Assembly (NCBI RefSeq): GCF_000577615.1 | Contig: NZ_CBXX010000056.1 | Location: 1-46,218, forward strand | DNA from: Herbaspirillum sp. RV1423 | GTDB lineage: Bacteria; Pseudomonadota; Gammaproteobacteria; Burkholderiales; Burkholderiaceae_D | Direction of reading: 5' to 3' | DNA: 46,218 nt | Shown: one piece after another, positions 34,739 through 44,420 of the stretch | Numbering within the stretch: position 1 is the first letter of the stretch | Layout: every line of letters starts with the position of its first letter | Position numbers and translations under genes: made by a program | The notes under the pieces: model-generated | Database searches by the model: none | Seen by the model: only the letters and a program-made list of their open reading frames with translations | What the model was told of the DNA's origin: nothing

Positions 34739-35410
34739 ATGCGTATCTTGTTGGTAGAGGATGAGGTTAAAGCAGGGGAATATCTGCGTAAGGGACTGAT
34801 CGAGTCTGGTTTCGTTGTCGACTGGGCGCAGACTGGCCCAGATGGACTTCACCTCGCACTCCACGAATCTTACGATTTGATTATTCTAGATGTCATGCTG
34901 CCGCTAATGGACGGATGGCAACTGCTCGAACAATTGCGTAAGTCACACGATACTCCGGTTCTCTTTTTGACCGCACGCGACGAGATCGAAGATCGCGTTA
35001 AGGGCTTAGAGCTTGGGGCCGACGATTACTTGGTCAAACCGTTCGCCTTTACAGAATTGATTGCACGCGTGAGAACCCTGCTACGCCGAGCACCATTGCG
35101 TGAGGCCGAGCTTATTCAAATTGCAGACATGCAAATTGACGTACTCAAGCGCAAGGTAATACGCAGCGGCGAACGCGTCGACTTAACGGCCAAAGAATTT
35201 GCCTTGTTGCACTTGTTGGCGAAAAGGTGCGGTGAAGTTTTGTCGCGATCCTTGATTGCTTCGCAAATCTGGGATATGAATTTTGACAGTGATACCAATG
35301 TCGTTGAAGTCGCCGTGCGACGCTTGCGTGCCAAGCTTGATGATCCTCATGCTCAGAAACTCATTCATACCGTACGTGGCATGGGGTATGTACTGGAGGA
35401 TAGGCAATGA
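34739..35410 (+). CDS. copR: CopR/CusR-type response regulator
   Basis: A 223-aa OmpR-family regulator of the copper two-component system. The receiver domain has the acidic pair EDE near the start, the phosphorylated Asp in DLIILDVMLPLMDGW (near 51) and Lys in DDYLVKPFAF. The winged-helix domain has VVEVAVRRLRAKLDDPHAQK and ends HTVRGMGYVLEDRQ. The ATG at 34739 is preceded by GGGGAAA; an ATG at 34724 would add five residues. It overlaps copS by four bases. Its likely targets are the two identical palindromes at 21127-21166 and 34662-34679. Confidence 0.93.
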   Translation: MRILLVEDEVKAGEYLRKGLIESGFVVDWAQTGPDGLHLALHESYDLIILDVMLPLMDGWQLLEQLRKSHDTPVLFLTARDEIEDRVKGLELGADDYLVKPFAFTELIARVRTLLRRAPLREAELIQIADMQIDVLKRKVIRSGERVDLTAKEFALLHLLAKRCGEVLSRSLIASQIWDMNFDSDTNVVEVAVRRLRAKLDDPHAQKLIHTVRGMGYVLEDRQ

Positions 35411-36825
35411 AGCTATGGCGGCCTACATCAATTACAACGCGATTGGGCCTGTTGTTCGCATTGGTGGCGATGGTCACTTTTGCAGGGGTAGGTACTTATC
35501 TATATCGCTCCCTGTCTGCGCAACTGGAGTCAAGAGATGATCAAGAGTTGCTTGGAAAAATTAACCTGATGCGTCATATCGCGGAAGAAGCTGATTCTGT
35601 TGCGGCAATCAGGCAGGATCCCCATTTGTTTTTAGACGCCGCCGCCAATCACGACAATATGATTGTGATTCTGAAAGCGGACGATGGCAAAATTCTGCTG
35701 CATAACCATGCCGATCAAGGCGATTTGTCGAACGTACCCACGATATCCTACGGTACGAGTCCCACAAAAGACGCCATTCATTTGTTGCCGACGTCGACAA
35801 ATTTACCGGCGCGCGCTATCGCAGCGAAAGGCCGTATTGGTAAATCAGGTGAGCCGGTTGACATCATCGTAGCGCGCACCACCTCTGATCGGATGGAGTT
35901 ATTGGAAAACTATCGTGCAGAAGTGTGGATTGCCGCAGCTTTCGGTACGCTTTTCGCCACCGTCTTAGGCTATTTTCTGGTGCGGCAGGGCTTGCGTCCC
36001 GTGCGGAGCATCGCCAGTCAAGCCCATTCCATTACCGCCCATCGTTTGGAAACAAGGCTTGACGTGCAGTCTGCTCCGCACGAGTTGCAGGAAATGGTCG
36101 AGGCTTTCAATGCCATGTTGGATAGGTTGTATGACAGTTTTCAGCGGTTAAGTCAGTTCTCAGCAGACCTCGCCCATGACCTTCGAACGCCGTTAAATAA
36201 TTTAATGGTCCAAACGCATGTAGCGCTCTCAAAGACCCGAACGATTGACGATTATGAGAGTCTATTATCTTCAAACATAGAAGAATATGAACGACTGGCA
36301 CGCATGGTGGAAAGCATGCTTTTTCTGGCGCGCGCGGAGCACGCACATGTCGTTGTCAACAAAGCTCGTTTGGATGCTAAGGAAGAATTGGCGCGTATTG
36401 CGGATTATTTTGAGGGTGTAAGTGACGATGCAGGTGTATCTATTGCAGTAGAGGCTACGGGAACAATACTTGCCGATCCGATTCTTTTACGCAGGGCGGT
36501 CAACAACCTGATGGCTAATGCGATTCGCTATACCGCGCCAGGCGGCGTAATTCAGCTGCGTGCTGAAGCAATGGGGGGCATGGCAACGATTAGCGTCATT
36601 AATCCCGGTGAAAAAATTGATGAGAAGCACCTTTCAAGGCTCTTCGATCGTTTTTATAGAGGTGATGCGGCGCGATCGAATGCCGGGTCGTCGACTGGTT
36701 TAGGGCTGGCAATTGTGCAATCGATTATGAGCTTACATGCAGGTAGTGTCGAGGTGAGTAGCGGAAACAATGGGCGGACGACATTCAAACTGCGTTTTCC
36801 GAGCGATCTCGTTTCTTCAAACTAA
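35407..36825 (+). CDS. copS: CopS/CusS-type heavy-metal sensor histidine kinase
   Basis: A 472-aa membrane kinase. TM1 is LGLLFALVAMVTFAGVGTYL, a periplasmic sensor of about 140 residues follows, then TM2 (VWIAAAFGTLFATVLGYFLV) and a HAMP domain. HisKA has the phosphorylated His in FSADLAHDLRTPLNNLM. The ATP-binding part has NNLMANAIRYT and GSSTGLGLAIVQSIMSLH. It senses periplasmic Cu(I)/Ag(I) in known relatives. It is translationally coupled to copR. Confidence 0.93.
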   Translation: MKLWRPTSITTRLGLLFALVAMVTFAGVGTYLYRSLSAQLESRDDQELLGKINLMRHIAEEADSVAAIRQDPHLFLDAAANHDNMIVILKADDGKILLHNHADQGDLSNVPTISYGTSPTKDAIHLLPTSTNLPARAIAAKGRIGKSGEPVDIIVARTTSDRMELLENYRAEVWIAAAFGTLFATVLGYFLVRQGLRPVRSIASQAHSITAHRLETRLDVQSAPHELQEMVEAFNAMLDRLYDSFQRLSQFSADLAHDLRTPLNNLMVQTHVALSKTRTIDDYESLLSSNIEEYERLARMVESMLFLARAEHAHVVVNKARLDAKEELARIADYFEGVSDDAGVSIAVEATGTILADPILLRRAVNNLMANAIRYTAPGGVIQLRAEAMGGMATISVINPGEKIDEKHLSRLFDRFYRGDAARSNAGSSTGLGLAIVQSIMSLHAGSVEVSSGNNGRTTFKLRFPSDLVSSN

Positions 36826-36843
36826 CTACTTTTAAGGATTGCT

Positions 36844-37218
36844 ATGTTTTCGTCTAAATCCCTCGTCACCATCTTGGCTATGGTCGGGTTGCTGACGGCC
36901 TGTAGCTTTGCTCCTCTGCATACGGCTAAGCCGACCCATCCAGGTGCTGTTGATGCACGGGTCCTCTCGATTGTTACGCCTGAAACCAACGATCAAAGCC
37001 AATTTTCTTGCTTGAAACAAGTAACTGCCACTGACTTCATGCAGCGGTCCTTTTATCAGGTAGAATTCCGCCCGCCACATGGAAACCGGGCTCATATAGA
37101 TTTGGCGGAAGCACCTGCCTCCCTAATGGTCAAAGTGGGGGACCATGTGGAGATACTCCCAGGCGTGTGCAGTAGGGGGGGAATCGGCCATGTTGTAAGT
37201 GTGCTATCTGACCCCTAA
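36844..37218 (+). CDS. Small unknown lipoprotein downstream of copRS
   Basis: A 124-aa protein with lipobox LLTAC (VTILAMVGLLTACSF), lipidated Cys near residue 20. The mature part is beta-rich with two Cys (FSCLKQV, GVCSRGG) and a C-terminal block EILPGVCSRGGIGHVVSVLS. It is 18 bases after copS on the same strand and probably co-transcribed. No ligand cluster or known family is seen; a link to copper is positional only. Its end overlaps by four bases the convergent remnant. Confidence 0.6.
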   Translation: MFSSKSLVTILAMVGLLTACSFAPLHTAKPTHPGAVDARVLSIVTPETNDQSQFSCLKQVTATDFMQRSFYQVEFRPPHGNRAHIDLAEAPASLMVKVGDHVEILPGVCSRGGIGHVVSVLSDP

Positions 37219-37486
37219 CTACGCTTGGTGCCGGGGTGCAGCTGCTGTGAAATCTCGATAAGCGGCTTCATCCCTGCGCCGAATCTGGCAATAGCCTCTC
37301 GGTGAACCTGCAGGGCACCGTAAGGGAGATAGCGTATGCCGAGCTCGGCTACGCGGGAAAACGCCGGCCGGCAAAGCTGCTGTTCCACCTCGGTACGGCG
37401 GTTGTCTGGGGCAACGAGGAAGAGCGTGCTGTTTTCTCCGACTTTCGTCCCCAAGGCGAGATCTAGCATCCGCACTATTCCGGAGT
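37215..37486 (-). pseudogene. C-terminal remnant of a possible restriction-endonuclease-like protein, cut by IS
   Basis: An open frame of about 90 codons that runs straight into the IS256-family element. It reads HSGIVRMLDLALGT at the cut, then STLFLVAPDNRRTEVEQQL, RPAF and IRYLPYGAL. The pattern of SG-x-x-R-M, L-V-A-P-D-x-R-R and R-P-x-F resembles the C-terminal part of restriction-endonuclease-like proteins found in accessory regions; this is my recollection of the family, not a search. An internal GTG at 37475 could start an 86-aa fragment, but it has no ribosome site. Confidence 0.5.
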
Positions 37487-38815
37487 GGGCGTGTGCGAAT
37501 TTTTGTGTAAACGGGGTTTCGTTTAATTCATAGAAATACGTTCACCGAACTGGATGGTGAACCTGGTTAGCGCAGCTTTCCAATCCCGGATTGGCAGTGT
37601 CCACTTTTTACTGATGTTGCGCAATGCCAGGTAAAAGAGTTTGACGAGCGCCTCATCGGTAGGGAACGCCCCCCGATTCTTCGTCAGCTTGCGCAGACTC
37701 ATGTTGACTGACTCGATAGCATTGGTCGTGTAGATGACCTTACGAATTTCCGGCGGATAGTCGAAGAACGGAATCAGGCGGGGCCAATTGCGCCGCCAGG
37801 ATTGGCCGATAGGTAGATACTCTGCATCCCATTTCTCTTCAAATTCGCGGAGTCGAAGTTCTGCCTCTTCGGCGGTGGCCGACTGGTAAATCAGTCGCAG
37901 GTCGGCCGCCACTTCCGGGCGTCGTTTCCACGAAACGTAATTCAGACTGTATCGAACCATATGGACGATGCACAGCTGAACCGTGGTCTCCGGGAAGACA
38001 GCCTCGATGGCATCTGGGAAGCCCTTCAGGCCGTCCACGCAGGCGATGAAGATATCTTGCACACCTCGATTGCGCAGCTCGGTGACGACCTGCAGCCAGA
38101 ATTTGGCACCTTCCGTTTGCGCCAGCCACAGCCCCAACACTTCCTTCTCGCCGTCCATGGTGATACCGATGGCCAGATAGACGGCCTTTACCCGCACCGT
38201 TCCCTCACGCACTTTGACATGGATGCAGTCCAGATAAACGATGGGGTAAATCGGATTCAATGGCCTGGCTTGCCATGCCTTGACCTCATCGACGACGGCG
38301 TCAGTGACCGACGAAATCAGGCTGGGTGACACCTCGGTGCCGTACATCTCTTCAAGGTGTGCCTGAATCTCTCGTACCGTCATGCCACGGGCATACAGCG
38401 ACATAATCTTGTCGTCGAACCCGGCCCAACGCGTCTGATGCTTGGTCACCAGCTTCGGTTCGAAGCTGCCATGACGGTCGCGGGGAACTTCAATCGGCAG
38501 CTCGCCAAATTCACCCTTGAGCGTCTTGCGACTCTTGCCGTTCCGGGTGTTGCCCGTGTCATTGGCGACGCTCCCATGCTTGTCATGACCAAGGTGCTCG
38601 CTCAGCTCGGCTTCCAGCGCCCGTTCCACCACCAGCTTGGTGAGATGTTTCAACAGGCCTTCTTCACCTATCAAATCTTCGGGATTCTTGTAACTGGCTA
38701 GCAATCCAGCCAGTAGTTCTTCTGGTACGTCGTGTTTCTTCTTACTCATTGTGGCTCCGGACAAGGCGACAGTTTCCTGCCAATAGTCCGTTTACACAAA
38801 ATTATGTACAGGCCC
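37487..38815 (-). mobile_element. IS256-family insertion sequence, copy 1
   Basis: A 1329-bp element. Its ends are imperfect 28-base inverted repeats (23 of 28 matching), starting GGGC and sharing TTTTGTGTAAACGG at their inner side. The outer eight bases on the two sides (TCCGGAGT and TATTCAAG) are not a direct repeat. Genes on both sides look truncated. This suggests recombination or deletion rather than a simple insertion. A second copy begins at 45589 in the same orientation. Confidence 0.9.
37523..38749 (-). CDS. IS256-family (Mutator-type) transposase
   Basis: A 408-aa DDE transposase. The start MSKKKHDVPEELLAG has GGAG five bases upstream; the ATG at 38764 has none. The N-terminal DNA-binding region includes GEEGLLKHLTKLVVERALEA. 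Catalytic Asp residues are in YLDCIHVKVREG and ACVDGLKGFPDAIEAVFP, and the C-terminal KVIYTTNAIESVN carries the Glu. The length is normal and the frame intact, so the element is probably active. It is nearly identical to the partial copy at the window end. Confidence 0.93.
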   Translation of the reverse strand: MSKKKHDVPEELLAGLLASYKNPEDLIGEEGLLKHLTKLVVERALEAELSEHLGHDKHGSVANDTGNTRNGKSRKTLKGEFGELPIEVPRDRHGSFEPKLVTKHQTRWAGFDDKIMSLYARGMTVREIQAHLEEMYGTEVSPSLISSVTDAVVDEVKAWQARPLNPIYPIVYLDCIHVKVREGTVRVKAVYLAIGITMDGEKEVLGLWLAQTEGAKFWLQVVTELRNRGVQDIFIACVDGLKGFPDAIEAVFPETTVQLCIVHMVRYSLNYVSWKRRPEVAADLRLIYQSATAEEAELRLREFEEKWDAEYLPIGQSWRRNWPRLIPFFDYPPEIRKVIYTTNAIESVNMSLRKLTKNRGAFPTDEALVKLFYLALRNISKKWTLPIRDWKAALTRFTIQFGERISMN

Positions 38816-39290
38816 TATTCAAGCGATTCAGGGCTGGGTGACGCTCACTGCCGCGGTATTGGCCGCTGCCGGCAGTGGCTTCAATCTCTGGTGGAAGTTT
38901 CGCGATAAAAAAGACAAAATTCGGGTTGCCTGTGATTTGATCTATCCGCAAATTAGTCCAGGCTATTTTTTGCATGTCATCAGCTTGTGTGATCATCCAA
39001 TGCGGATAGCAGATTTTGGCTATGTGATGTTGAACGGCAGCCTCTTTTCGATTCCGCAATTCGAAGTAAATGAGCCGGATGACGAAGTCCGGTTAGCCTA
39101 CGGCAGTATTGATCTTGAAAGTCGAAACGCCTCGTTCGAAACCGGCATGTCGCTGCGAGATCGTCCGGCCGGAGTCTATGCGAGAACAACCAGTCAGAGC
39201 CGCCCATGCCTGGCATTTAGGTATGACACGCCGAAGTGGCAGCGCCTGTGGTTGCGAGTAGTAATTCGTTGGAAAATCGCTTACTACTAA
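38816..39290 (+). pseudogene. Unknown membrane-anchored protein, 5' end cut by IS
   Basis: The frame is open up to the IS256 border (reading IQAIQGWVTLTAAVLAAAGS) with no ATG; a GTG at 38838 could start a 150-aa form without a ribosome site. One hydrophobic helix (VTLTAAVLAAAGSGFNLWW) is followed by RDKKDK and a beta-rich soluble part of about 120 residues. The reading frame continues across the border without a start, so the gene probably lost its first codons. Its end overlaps the convergent tniQ-like gene by four bases. Confidence 0.55.
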
Positions 39291-40579
39291 ACGTCTGGCA
39301 AATCAGTCGTTGATAGAGAAGTTATCAGGCCATGCATTACACCGTCGATAGAATACCAAGCGCTCGCAACTAACGACTGATCGCGCAAATCCAGCATGTT
39401 CAAGTCGACGAAGCGCAGCTTTCTAGCTCTTTCTAACATATGAACGATGCTACAAAACATCGCCAAATAGATCTGGCAAAGCACGGTAGAAGAAACTCGG
39501 CTTACTTGCCATGGAATAGGAAATGCGGGTTCCCCTCGAACTTCAGCACGATCAATTGGACGACTGATATCCCAATCACATATTTCTAACTTCATGCGAA
39601 GTAGGCGCAATGCCAAATTACTCAAGTCGCAATGCCATAAATCCAATGAAACTTGACTACTTATTTCATTCATGCCGCTTTCTTCGGTAATTCTCAATGC
39701 CGAAGAAATTGTGGCGAGCGCCTCCCGATATCCTTCCGAACAGATCCGCAATCTCTCGCCTGCATTTCTTGGATCTCTATATCGCCCTTCTCGCTCCGGC
39801 GCATTCTCAAAGATGGCGTGAAACTTGGATACGTTTGGATATAGAACGGTACTGCAAACTTTGGGAAGCGGTGCAAAGTTGGCGCCAATGGAGATAACAA
39901 AATCACGCGGTCGACACCAGCGTTCCCAAGCACTTTCCCAAGCGGGATTTTGCTCCATCATGGTAGTTAACACTTTTAAATTGTCCATGTGCGTTGCAAG
40001 CCATGTGACAAACGGATCGAATGCCTCCTGTATCGAGCTTGCTTGCTCTCGGTAATCGAGGTGCAATCGGAGGTTGGATTCCGCTCCAGAAATATAAAGT
40101 CCGCAAAAAGGACAAATAAATGGATTGTCGAATAACGCAGGAGAGAATCGAAACTCGGGTAGCCTTTCACCGCAGCTGCTGCATCGGCTACTTAATTTAC
40201 ATGCATGGATAGGACAGATGGAGAGCGGTTGAAACTGAAACCAGACACTGTGGTAACCATGTTCATGGCAAATTGGGCAGATACATAGCTTTTCACGAAA
40301 CCAAATTGGGGTAGTGTTTCCCAGCGTTTCAAATATTATTTGCTCGTCAGCTTGAGGAAAATTCCAGTCGGTGTCTGCGATCTGATGAATCTTTCTCCAA
40401 GACAGGGAAAACAACGAATGATTGAGTGGTCGAAAGGAATTGGTCCGGCAAATTTTGCTCAGAGTCTCTGCATTAAGAACATTTCTCCAAGAGAATCTCA
40501 ACAAAACGGAAAAGGTAGATTCGTGAGGCAAACTCGACATATCTAGCCCCGACCAATTTTTCTCTTTTTGTTTTTTCAT
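39287..40579 (-). CDS. tniQ: TniQ/TnsD-like target-selection protein
   Basis: A 430-aa protein of the TniQ family, which picks the insertion site and recruits TnsC. The N-terminal TniQ block is SLPHESTFSVLLRFSWRN (about 16-33). Zinc-finger ligands follow: CPIC (101-104), CPIH (122-125) and CSSC (133-136), then a second CPFC (156-159). The start MKKQKEKNW overlaps the tnsC-like stop by four bases; an ATG at 40666 lies well inside tnsC and was refused. Its length is between short TniQ and full TnsD, with a long C-terminal part that may bind a specific DNA site. The target cannot be read from this window. Confidence 0.87.
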   Translation of the reverse strand: MKKQKEKNWSGLDMSSLPHESTFSVLLRFSWRNVLNAETLSKICRTNSFRPLNHSLFSLSWRKIHQIADTDWNFPQADEQIIFETLGNTTPIWFREKLCICPICHEHGYHSVWFQFQPLSICPIHACKLSSRCSSCGERLPEFRFSPALFDNPFICPFCGLYISGAESNLRLHLDYREQASSIQEAFDPFVTWLATHMDNLKVLTTMMEQNPAWESAWERWCRPRDFVISIGANFAPLPKVCSTVLYPNVSKFHAIFENAPEREGRYRDPRNAGERLRICSEGYREALATISSALRITEESGMNEISSQVSLDLWHCDLSNLALRLLRMKLEICDWDISRPIDRAEVRGEPAFPIPWQVSRVSSTVLCQIYLAMFCSIVHMLERARKLRFVDLNMLDLRDQSLVASAWYSIDGVMHGLITSLSTTDLPDV

Positions 40580-41562
40580 GTCTGCACCTGTATGGTCTTT
40601 GGTGCAGTCCCTTCGATTAGCGCCCTTGCCTCGTCTATCCGAGCATACTGAATAGCGTTTTTCCAAGCATTATCCGGCAAACGCATGTTCTCAGCGTCCA
40701 GACCGCTACACTCCAATATCAATGCGCGAATCGCAAGAAAACATTGTCGTGCTGGAAATTGATGACCAATTCCCTTATCGCCCGAATGATTCAACGCCTC
40801 TATGAATCGCTTTGCTTCATTCCGTAATCGAAATCCAGATTCATATGCTTTAGGAAAGAATAGTTGAGTCCAGGTCCAATCCGTTTCGGGTGGATAAATT
40901 GCGGTATCTATTCCATTCAGTATTATGTCCAGGTCTTCCAGCGTAGATAGCGCACGAAAAGGACTGTGGCGCATTGTGAATCGGGCCATCAAGTCCAGGC
41001 GCCTCTCGCTTCGCAAACGATCAAGAATGATCTGAAAGTCAGGTTGCTGCCCCATCATTACGGTAATTAGCTTCACTCCTTCACGATCCAAGCTGTTGTA
41101 CACATCTTTCAGAAACAAAAAATCCTGAATAGACATCGCCTGAGCTTCGTCGATAAAAAGGACACATGCGTCAATACCGGATGCTCTCGTATCATCAATA
41201 ATCCGATTCGTTAAACGAAGGCGAAGTTCGTACGTCTCCCCTCTTTTGCTTTCGTTATGACTGACCGTATTGAGGAAATGCTTGAAGAACGCACGTATCG
41301 AAGGGATTTGCTGGTTTTGGGCATCGTGTTCATAGATGACTAGCTTCGGCATTTTTGCCTTCAACATATCGTGAACCATATTCAAGGCATAGGTCTTTCC
41401 TATACCGCTCGGCCCCGTAATACAGCAGCCTGGCTCTCGAAGCTTAATGACTCTAAATATACGGATAAATAGCTCTTGAATTGGCGGCGTAATCAGCACC
41501 TCACTAGAAGTAAAGAGCGGATGATGATCAAACAAATTGCGGCGGATATCTGCACTGTCCAT
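40576..41562 (-). CDS. tnsC: TnsC/TniB-like AAA+ ATPase
   Basis: A 328-aa ATPase that links target selection to the transposase and gives target immunity in Tn7. Walker A is GPSGIGKT (50-57), Walker B is VLFIDEA (134-140), and a sensor-type segment follows in LITVMMGQQPDFQ. It is shorter than Tn7 TnsC (about 555 aa) and close in size to TniB of Tn5053-type elements. The start codon shares one base with the tnsB-like stop (TAATG), and its own stop overlaps tniQ, so all are coupled. Confidence 0.9.
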   Translation of the reverse strand: MDSADIRRNLFDHHPLFTSSEVLITPPIQELFIRIFRVIKLREPGCCITGPSGIGKTYALNMVHDMLKAKMPKLVIYEHDAQNQQIPSIRAFFKHFLNTVSHNESKRGETYELRLRLTNRIIDDTRASGIDACVLFIDEAQAMSIQDFLFLKDVYNSLDREGVKLITVMMGQQPDFQIILDRLRSERRLDLMARFTMRHSPFRALSTLEDLDIILNGIDTAIYPPETDWTWTQLFFPKAYESGFRLRNEAKRFIEALNHSGDKGIGHQFPARQCFLAIRALILECSGLDAENMRLPDNAWKNAIQYARIDEARALIEGTAPKTIQVQT

Positions 41563-43532
41563 TAGCGCCTCCGATCGACAGATTTAATGTTCGGAATGTC
41601 ATAAAGGCCAAACGGATCTGGATATTTCGTCGAAATATCCAGGGAAGACTCCGGTTCGACAACGTTAGATGGAGGAGTATTTCGCATTGCATGTTGAGCA
41701 ATGGAAAGCGCCTCTTTCGACTGATGAAGACGCTTTCTTTTTTCCTTTCGCTGCAAAATCATTTGCTCTTTTTTCTGCCGCCCCCAAGCCGCGACCACAT
41801 CTTCACGCTCGTCGTGAATTTGCATCGCAAGTCCGCTGCGGTTGATTATTTTTCTTTCTCGAACAGAGATGGCAGAGCCAGACCATCGGCGTTCTGGAAG
41901 AAGGAATCCAATGTCTTCACCGGTGTCTTTAATTGTCGCTCTTACCTGCCGAACATCTCGACGATTAATATAGAGGACGAGCTTCTTCCCTACGAGATGA
42001 TAGGAATTCGCCAGCACATCATTCGTATATCGGCATCTATCACTTCGAATATGCGGTCGAATATGTTTGTTGAGATTACCTCTTACAAAGCCTTCTTCGA
42101 CATGTGATAGAAGCGTTAGTTTGTATTGAGTTTGAATGGCTAGCGGCTGAGGAAAAAATCCGCTTGACGGTTTGGCTAATGAAGTCTGAAGCACATTTAG
42201 TGGCGTCGTGAATTGAAGACCTTCAGAGATTGAGTTGTTATATTGTTGGATACAACCAAACACTATCACTATCAGTTCGGACAGCATTATTTTGAAGGTG
42301 ACGGCTGTTCCTGTGGGATCGCCGCGTCTTGTATCACTCGGTCCATTTCCATAGGTAGACGGCAGCCTCTGCAATCCTTTTCTGGTTAGCTCGCCGAATA
42401 TCCGCTCAATCAATGGCCGTCGCCACCAAGCCCGAACGGGGCCAAAGTTGACGGCACATCCTACGGTATCAATCACATTATTGACGACCTCCGTGGCGCT
42501 ATTGCTCCAAGCATTGTCCATTTTCAGTGAAGAAAAGCACTGATGCCGCAACTCCGAGAAGCATTGATTTGGAAGGATTTTTTCTTTCGATAGAAATGCA
42601 AAAGCCAGGCTCTGATGCTCTTCTGAATAGTCGATGAGCGCACTCTCTATTGTTTCCAATACCGAGTCTCCGCTTGGATTGTTTTCTAGAGCAATGCAAG
42701 CACCTAATACTGCTGACGACCGTTCATCGATAAGTAAGCCGATGTGCCAACGGCTGAGTGGTATTTCCAACTGGCCACCGTAGTCATTCTCAAGCAGAAT
42801 AATTGAACTCGCATCGATCTTATGAAAATCCAGCTGAACATGCGAATACGGCCTCAAAACAGGAATAAGCGGCTTATACCCATTCCCAACAACGCCACGC
42901 CGGGCGGCGTCCTTTCCTACTCGTGCGCTAACCCAGCGGCCCAGGTTGTCGTCTCGTAGACGATGACAGTACTTTATTAAGGCGTTGTAGCCACGATTTT
43001 GCGTATTGAACGGCCATTCATCGTCCGCCATATTTGCGTTGCGAAGTAATTTAATGAACTCTCGATGAATTGACCGATACGATATGCGAGCCTCATGGAT
43101 AATTTCTCGAGAAGCTGTTTTGAACAGATATTCTTGAACAGCCGCTTCCACATCCGGTAATTTCGAGAAGAGCTGCCCTAACGCGCCAGCGCATCCTGCA
43201 GAAAGATCTCCAGGACGTCGCACTATCTTTTTCTGGCGAATGTAAGATCCAGTCCGGCTTCCCGTTAAAAGTGCTGTAAATCCTGCGATACCACCCTGCC
43301 CGTTCGGCGCTAGACATTTTCGGACCAAGCGCACTATTTCATTTGCGCTTTTCCCGGTCGCATTTTTTATATTGGAAGAAGACTCGTTATCGGCATACAT
43401 CTCTACCGCCAATTTTCGGTCTAGATATCGACTTTTCTCGTCCAGACTAATAACGTTTAAATCTGGCGCCGGCCAGGCACTTAAATCCGAAAATGGATAG
43501 GGAATCAGGCGTCGCTGTGGCCCCCGGGTCAT
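41562..43532 (-). CDS. tnsB: TnsB/TniA-like DDE transposase (Mu/rve type)
   Basis: A 656-aa transposase that would cut and join the 3' strand at element ends. A helix-turn-helix-type N-terminus (about 45-75) precedes the catalytic core. Asp235 is in HVQLDFHKID, Asp339 in KMDNAWSNSA and Glu376 in RRPLIERIFGEL, the DDE triad of the rve fold. A basic, helical C-terminal tail (QKKEQMILQRKEKRKRLHQS) fits a TnsC-contact region. The frame is complete with no breaks. It overlaps tnsA upstream by four bases. Confidence 0.9.
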   Translation of the reverse strand: MTRGPQRRLIPYPFSDLSAWPAPDLNVISLDEKSRYLDRKLAVEMYADNESSSNIKNATGKSANEIVRLVRKCLAPNGQGGIAGFTALLTGSRTGSYIRQKKIVRRPGDLSAGCAGALGQLFSKLPDVEAAVQEYLFKTASREIIHEARISYRSIHREFIKLLRNANMADDEWPFNTQNRGYNALIKYCHRLRDDNLGRWVSARVGKDAARRGVVGNGYKPLIPVLRPYSHVQLDFHKIDASSIILLENDYGGQLEIPLSRWHIGLLIDERSSAVLGACIALENNPSGDSVLETIESALIDYSEEHQSLAFAFLSKEKILPNQCFSELRHQCFSSLKMDNAWSNSATEVVNNVIDTVGCAVNFGPVRAWWRRPLIERIFGELTRKGLQRLPSTYGNGPSDTRRGDPTGTAVTFKIMLSELIVIVFGCIQQYNNSISEGLQFTTPLNVLQTSLAKPSSGFFPQPLAIQTQYKLTLLSHVEEGFVRGNLNKHIRPHIRSDRCRYTNDVLANSYHLVGKKLVLYINRRDVRQVRATIKDTGEDIGFLLPERRWSGSAISVRERKIINRSGLAMQIHDEREDVVAAWGRQKKEQMILQRKEKRKRLHQSKEALSIAQHAMRNTPPSNVVEPESSLDISTKYPDPFGLYDIPNIKSVDRRR

Positions 43533-44245
43533 TTCGTTCCCCGTTGAAGGTACGAGCCAGGCCCAAATAGTTCGTTATCCAAATCGCAAACTAGCAAGCC
43601 GATTTGCAACATCTTGGCAACGGCACCTAGCATGAGCGCAGCGTCAATAGTCTGATCTGACAGCAACGATCCAAAAAGTATTTGCTCATGAATATCTAAT
43701 TTTTGATTAACAACTTTTACTTCGTGATGCGTCGACATCCCACGCACACGAGTTATCGCTGCACACAACAAAAGCCAGTTGTCGAAACGTACTGCCTTGC
43801 CCGCCAGATCAGCGTCAGTCTTAATTCGATATGGAACGCCGGCGATAGAGGCCGCTTGTGCTTGCGCCGTAAGTTGTGGTTTAGCTCGGCCCACCCTATG
43901 TGCCGTTGCATCGGTTGCGCGTTTAAATTCCCACCACTCACAATGGCCGCTATGCAAATAGACTACGGCGTCCAATTTTGTTTGCCGCACCTCTCCGTCG
44001 ACGATTGCCGATACGGGATCAGGATTCGCGTTATATCTAGCTATATGGATATCTCCCTCGAGAAGAACGAGATGCATAAACGCGACATCCCCTTCAACCA
44101 CGATTCGGATATTGTTTTTTGGAGATTCAAATATCCAAATATTCGATAGGTATTTTTTCCTGTTGCGTATTGCCGGTGAAACAGGGACATGGCGCAAGTG
44201 TGGAAATCCGACACCTGCACTAACTGCTTGAGATTCGTCAGACAT
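43529..44245 (-). CDS. tnsA: TnsA-like endonuclease
   Basis: A 238-aa nuclease expected to cut the 5' strand at the ends, allowing cut-and-paste movement. The restriction-enzyme-like core reads VVEGD (Glu51), TKLDAVVYL (Asp92) and EWWEFKRA (Glu106-x-Lys108). This is a clean D-(14)-ExK motif, whereas Tn7 TnsA has a Gln in place of this Glu. The start at 44245 has AAGGAGAA just upstream; an ATG at 44266 is possible but lacks one. This is the first gene of the operon, separated from xre by a terminator. Confidence 0.85.
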   Translation of the reverse strand: MSDESQAVSAGVGFPHLRHVPVSPAIRNRKKYLSNIWIFESPKNNIRIVVEGDVAFMHLVLLEGDIHIARYNANPDPVSAIVDGEVRQTKLDAVVYLHSGHCEWWEFKRATDATAHRVGRAKPQLTAQAQAASIAGVPYRIKTDADLAGKAVRFDNWLLLCAAITRVRGMSTHHEVKVVNQKLDIHEQILFGSLLSDQTIDAALMLGAVAKMLQIGLLVCDLDNELFGPGSYLQRGTK

Positions 44246-44420
44246 GACTTCTCCTTCCACTTTCAAGTAGTGGTTTGGAAGATCCGCTTTTTTGGGAAAA
44301 AACCATTTCCCGTATCAGAATAAATCTGACTGAAAACGGATATTTGAATAGGGAAGAGGCTTGACGAGTCTGAGAGGAATATGGATACTAAAGACGCCAA
44401 TCAGCAGTATCCACTGCCCA
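44246..44420 (-). promoter_or_regulatory. Upstream region of tnsABC-tniQ operon
   Basis: About 175 bases between the xre terminator and tnsA, so the operon must have a promoter here. The best -10 I see on the minus strand is TATTCT near 44320, overlapping a small inverted repeat TCAGA-ATAAA-TCTGA. No close copy of the CACGAAATA operator half-site was found here. Confidence 0.35.
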
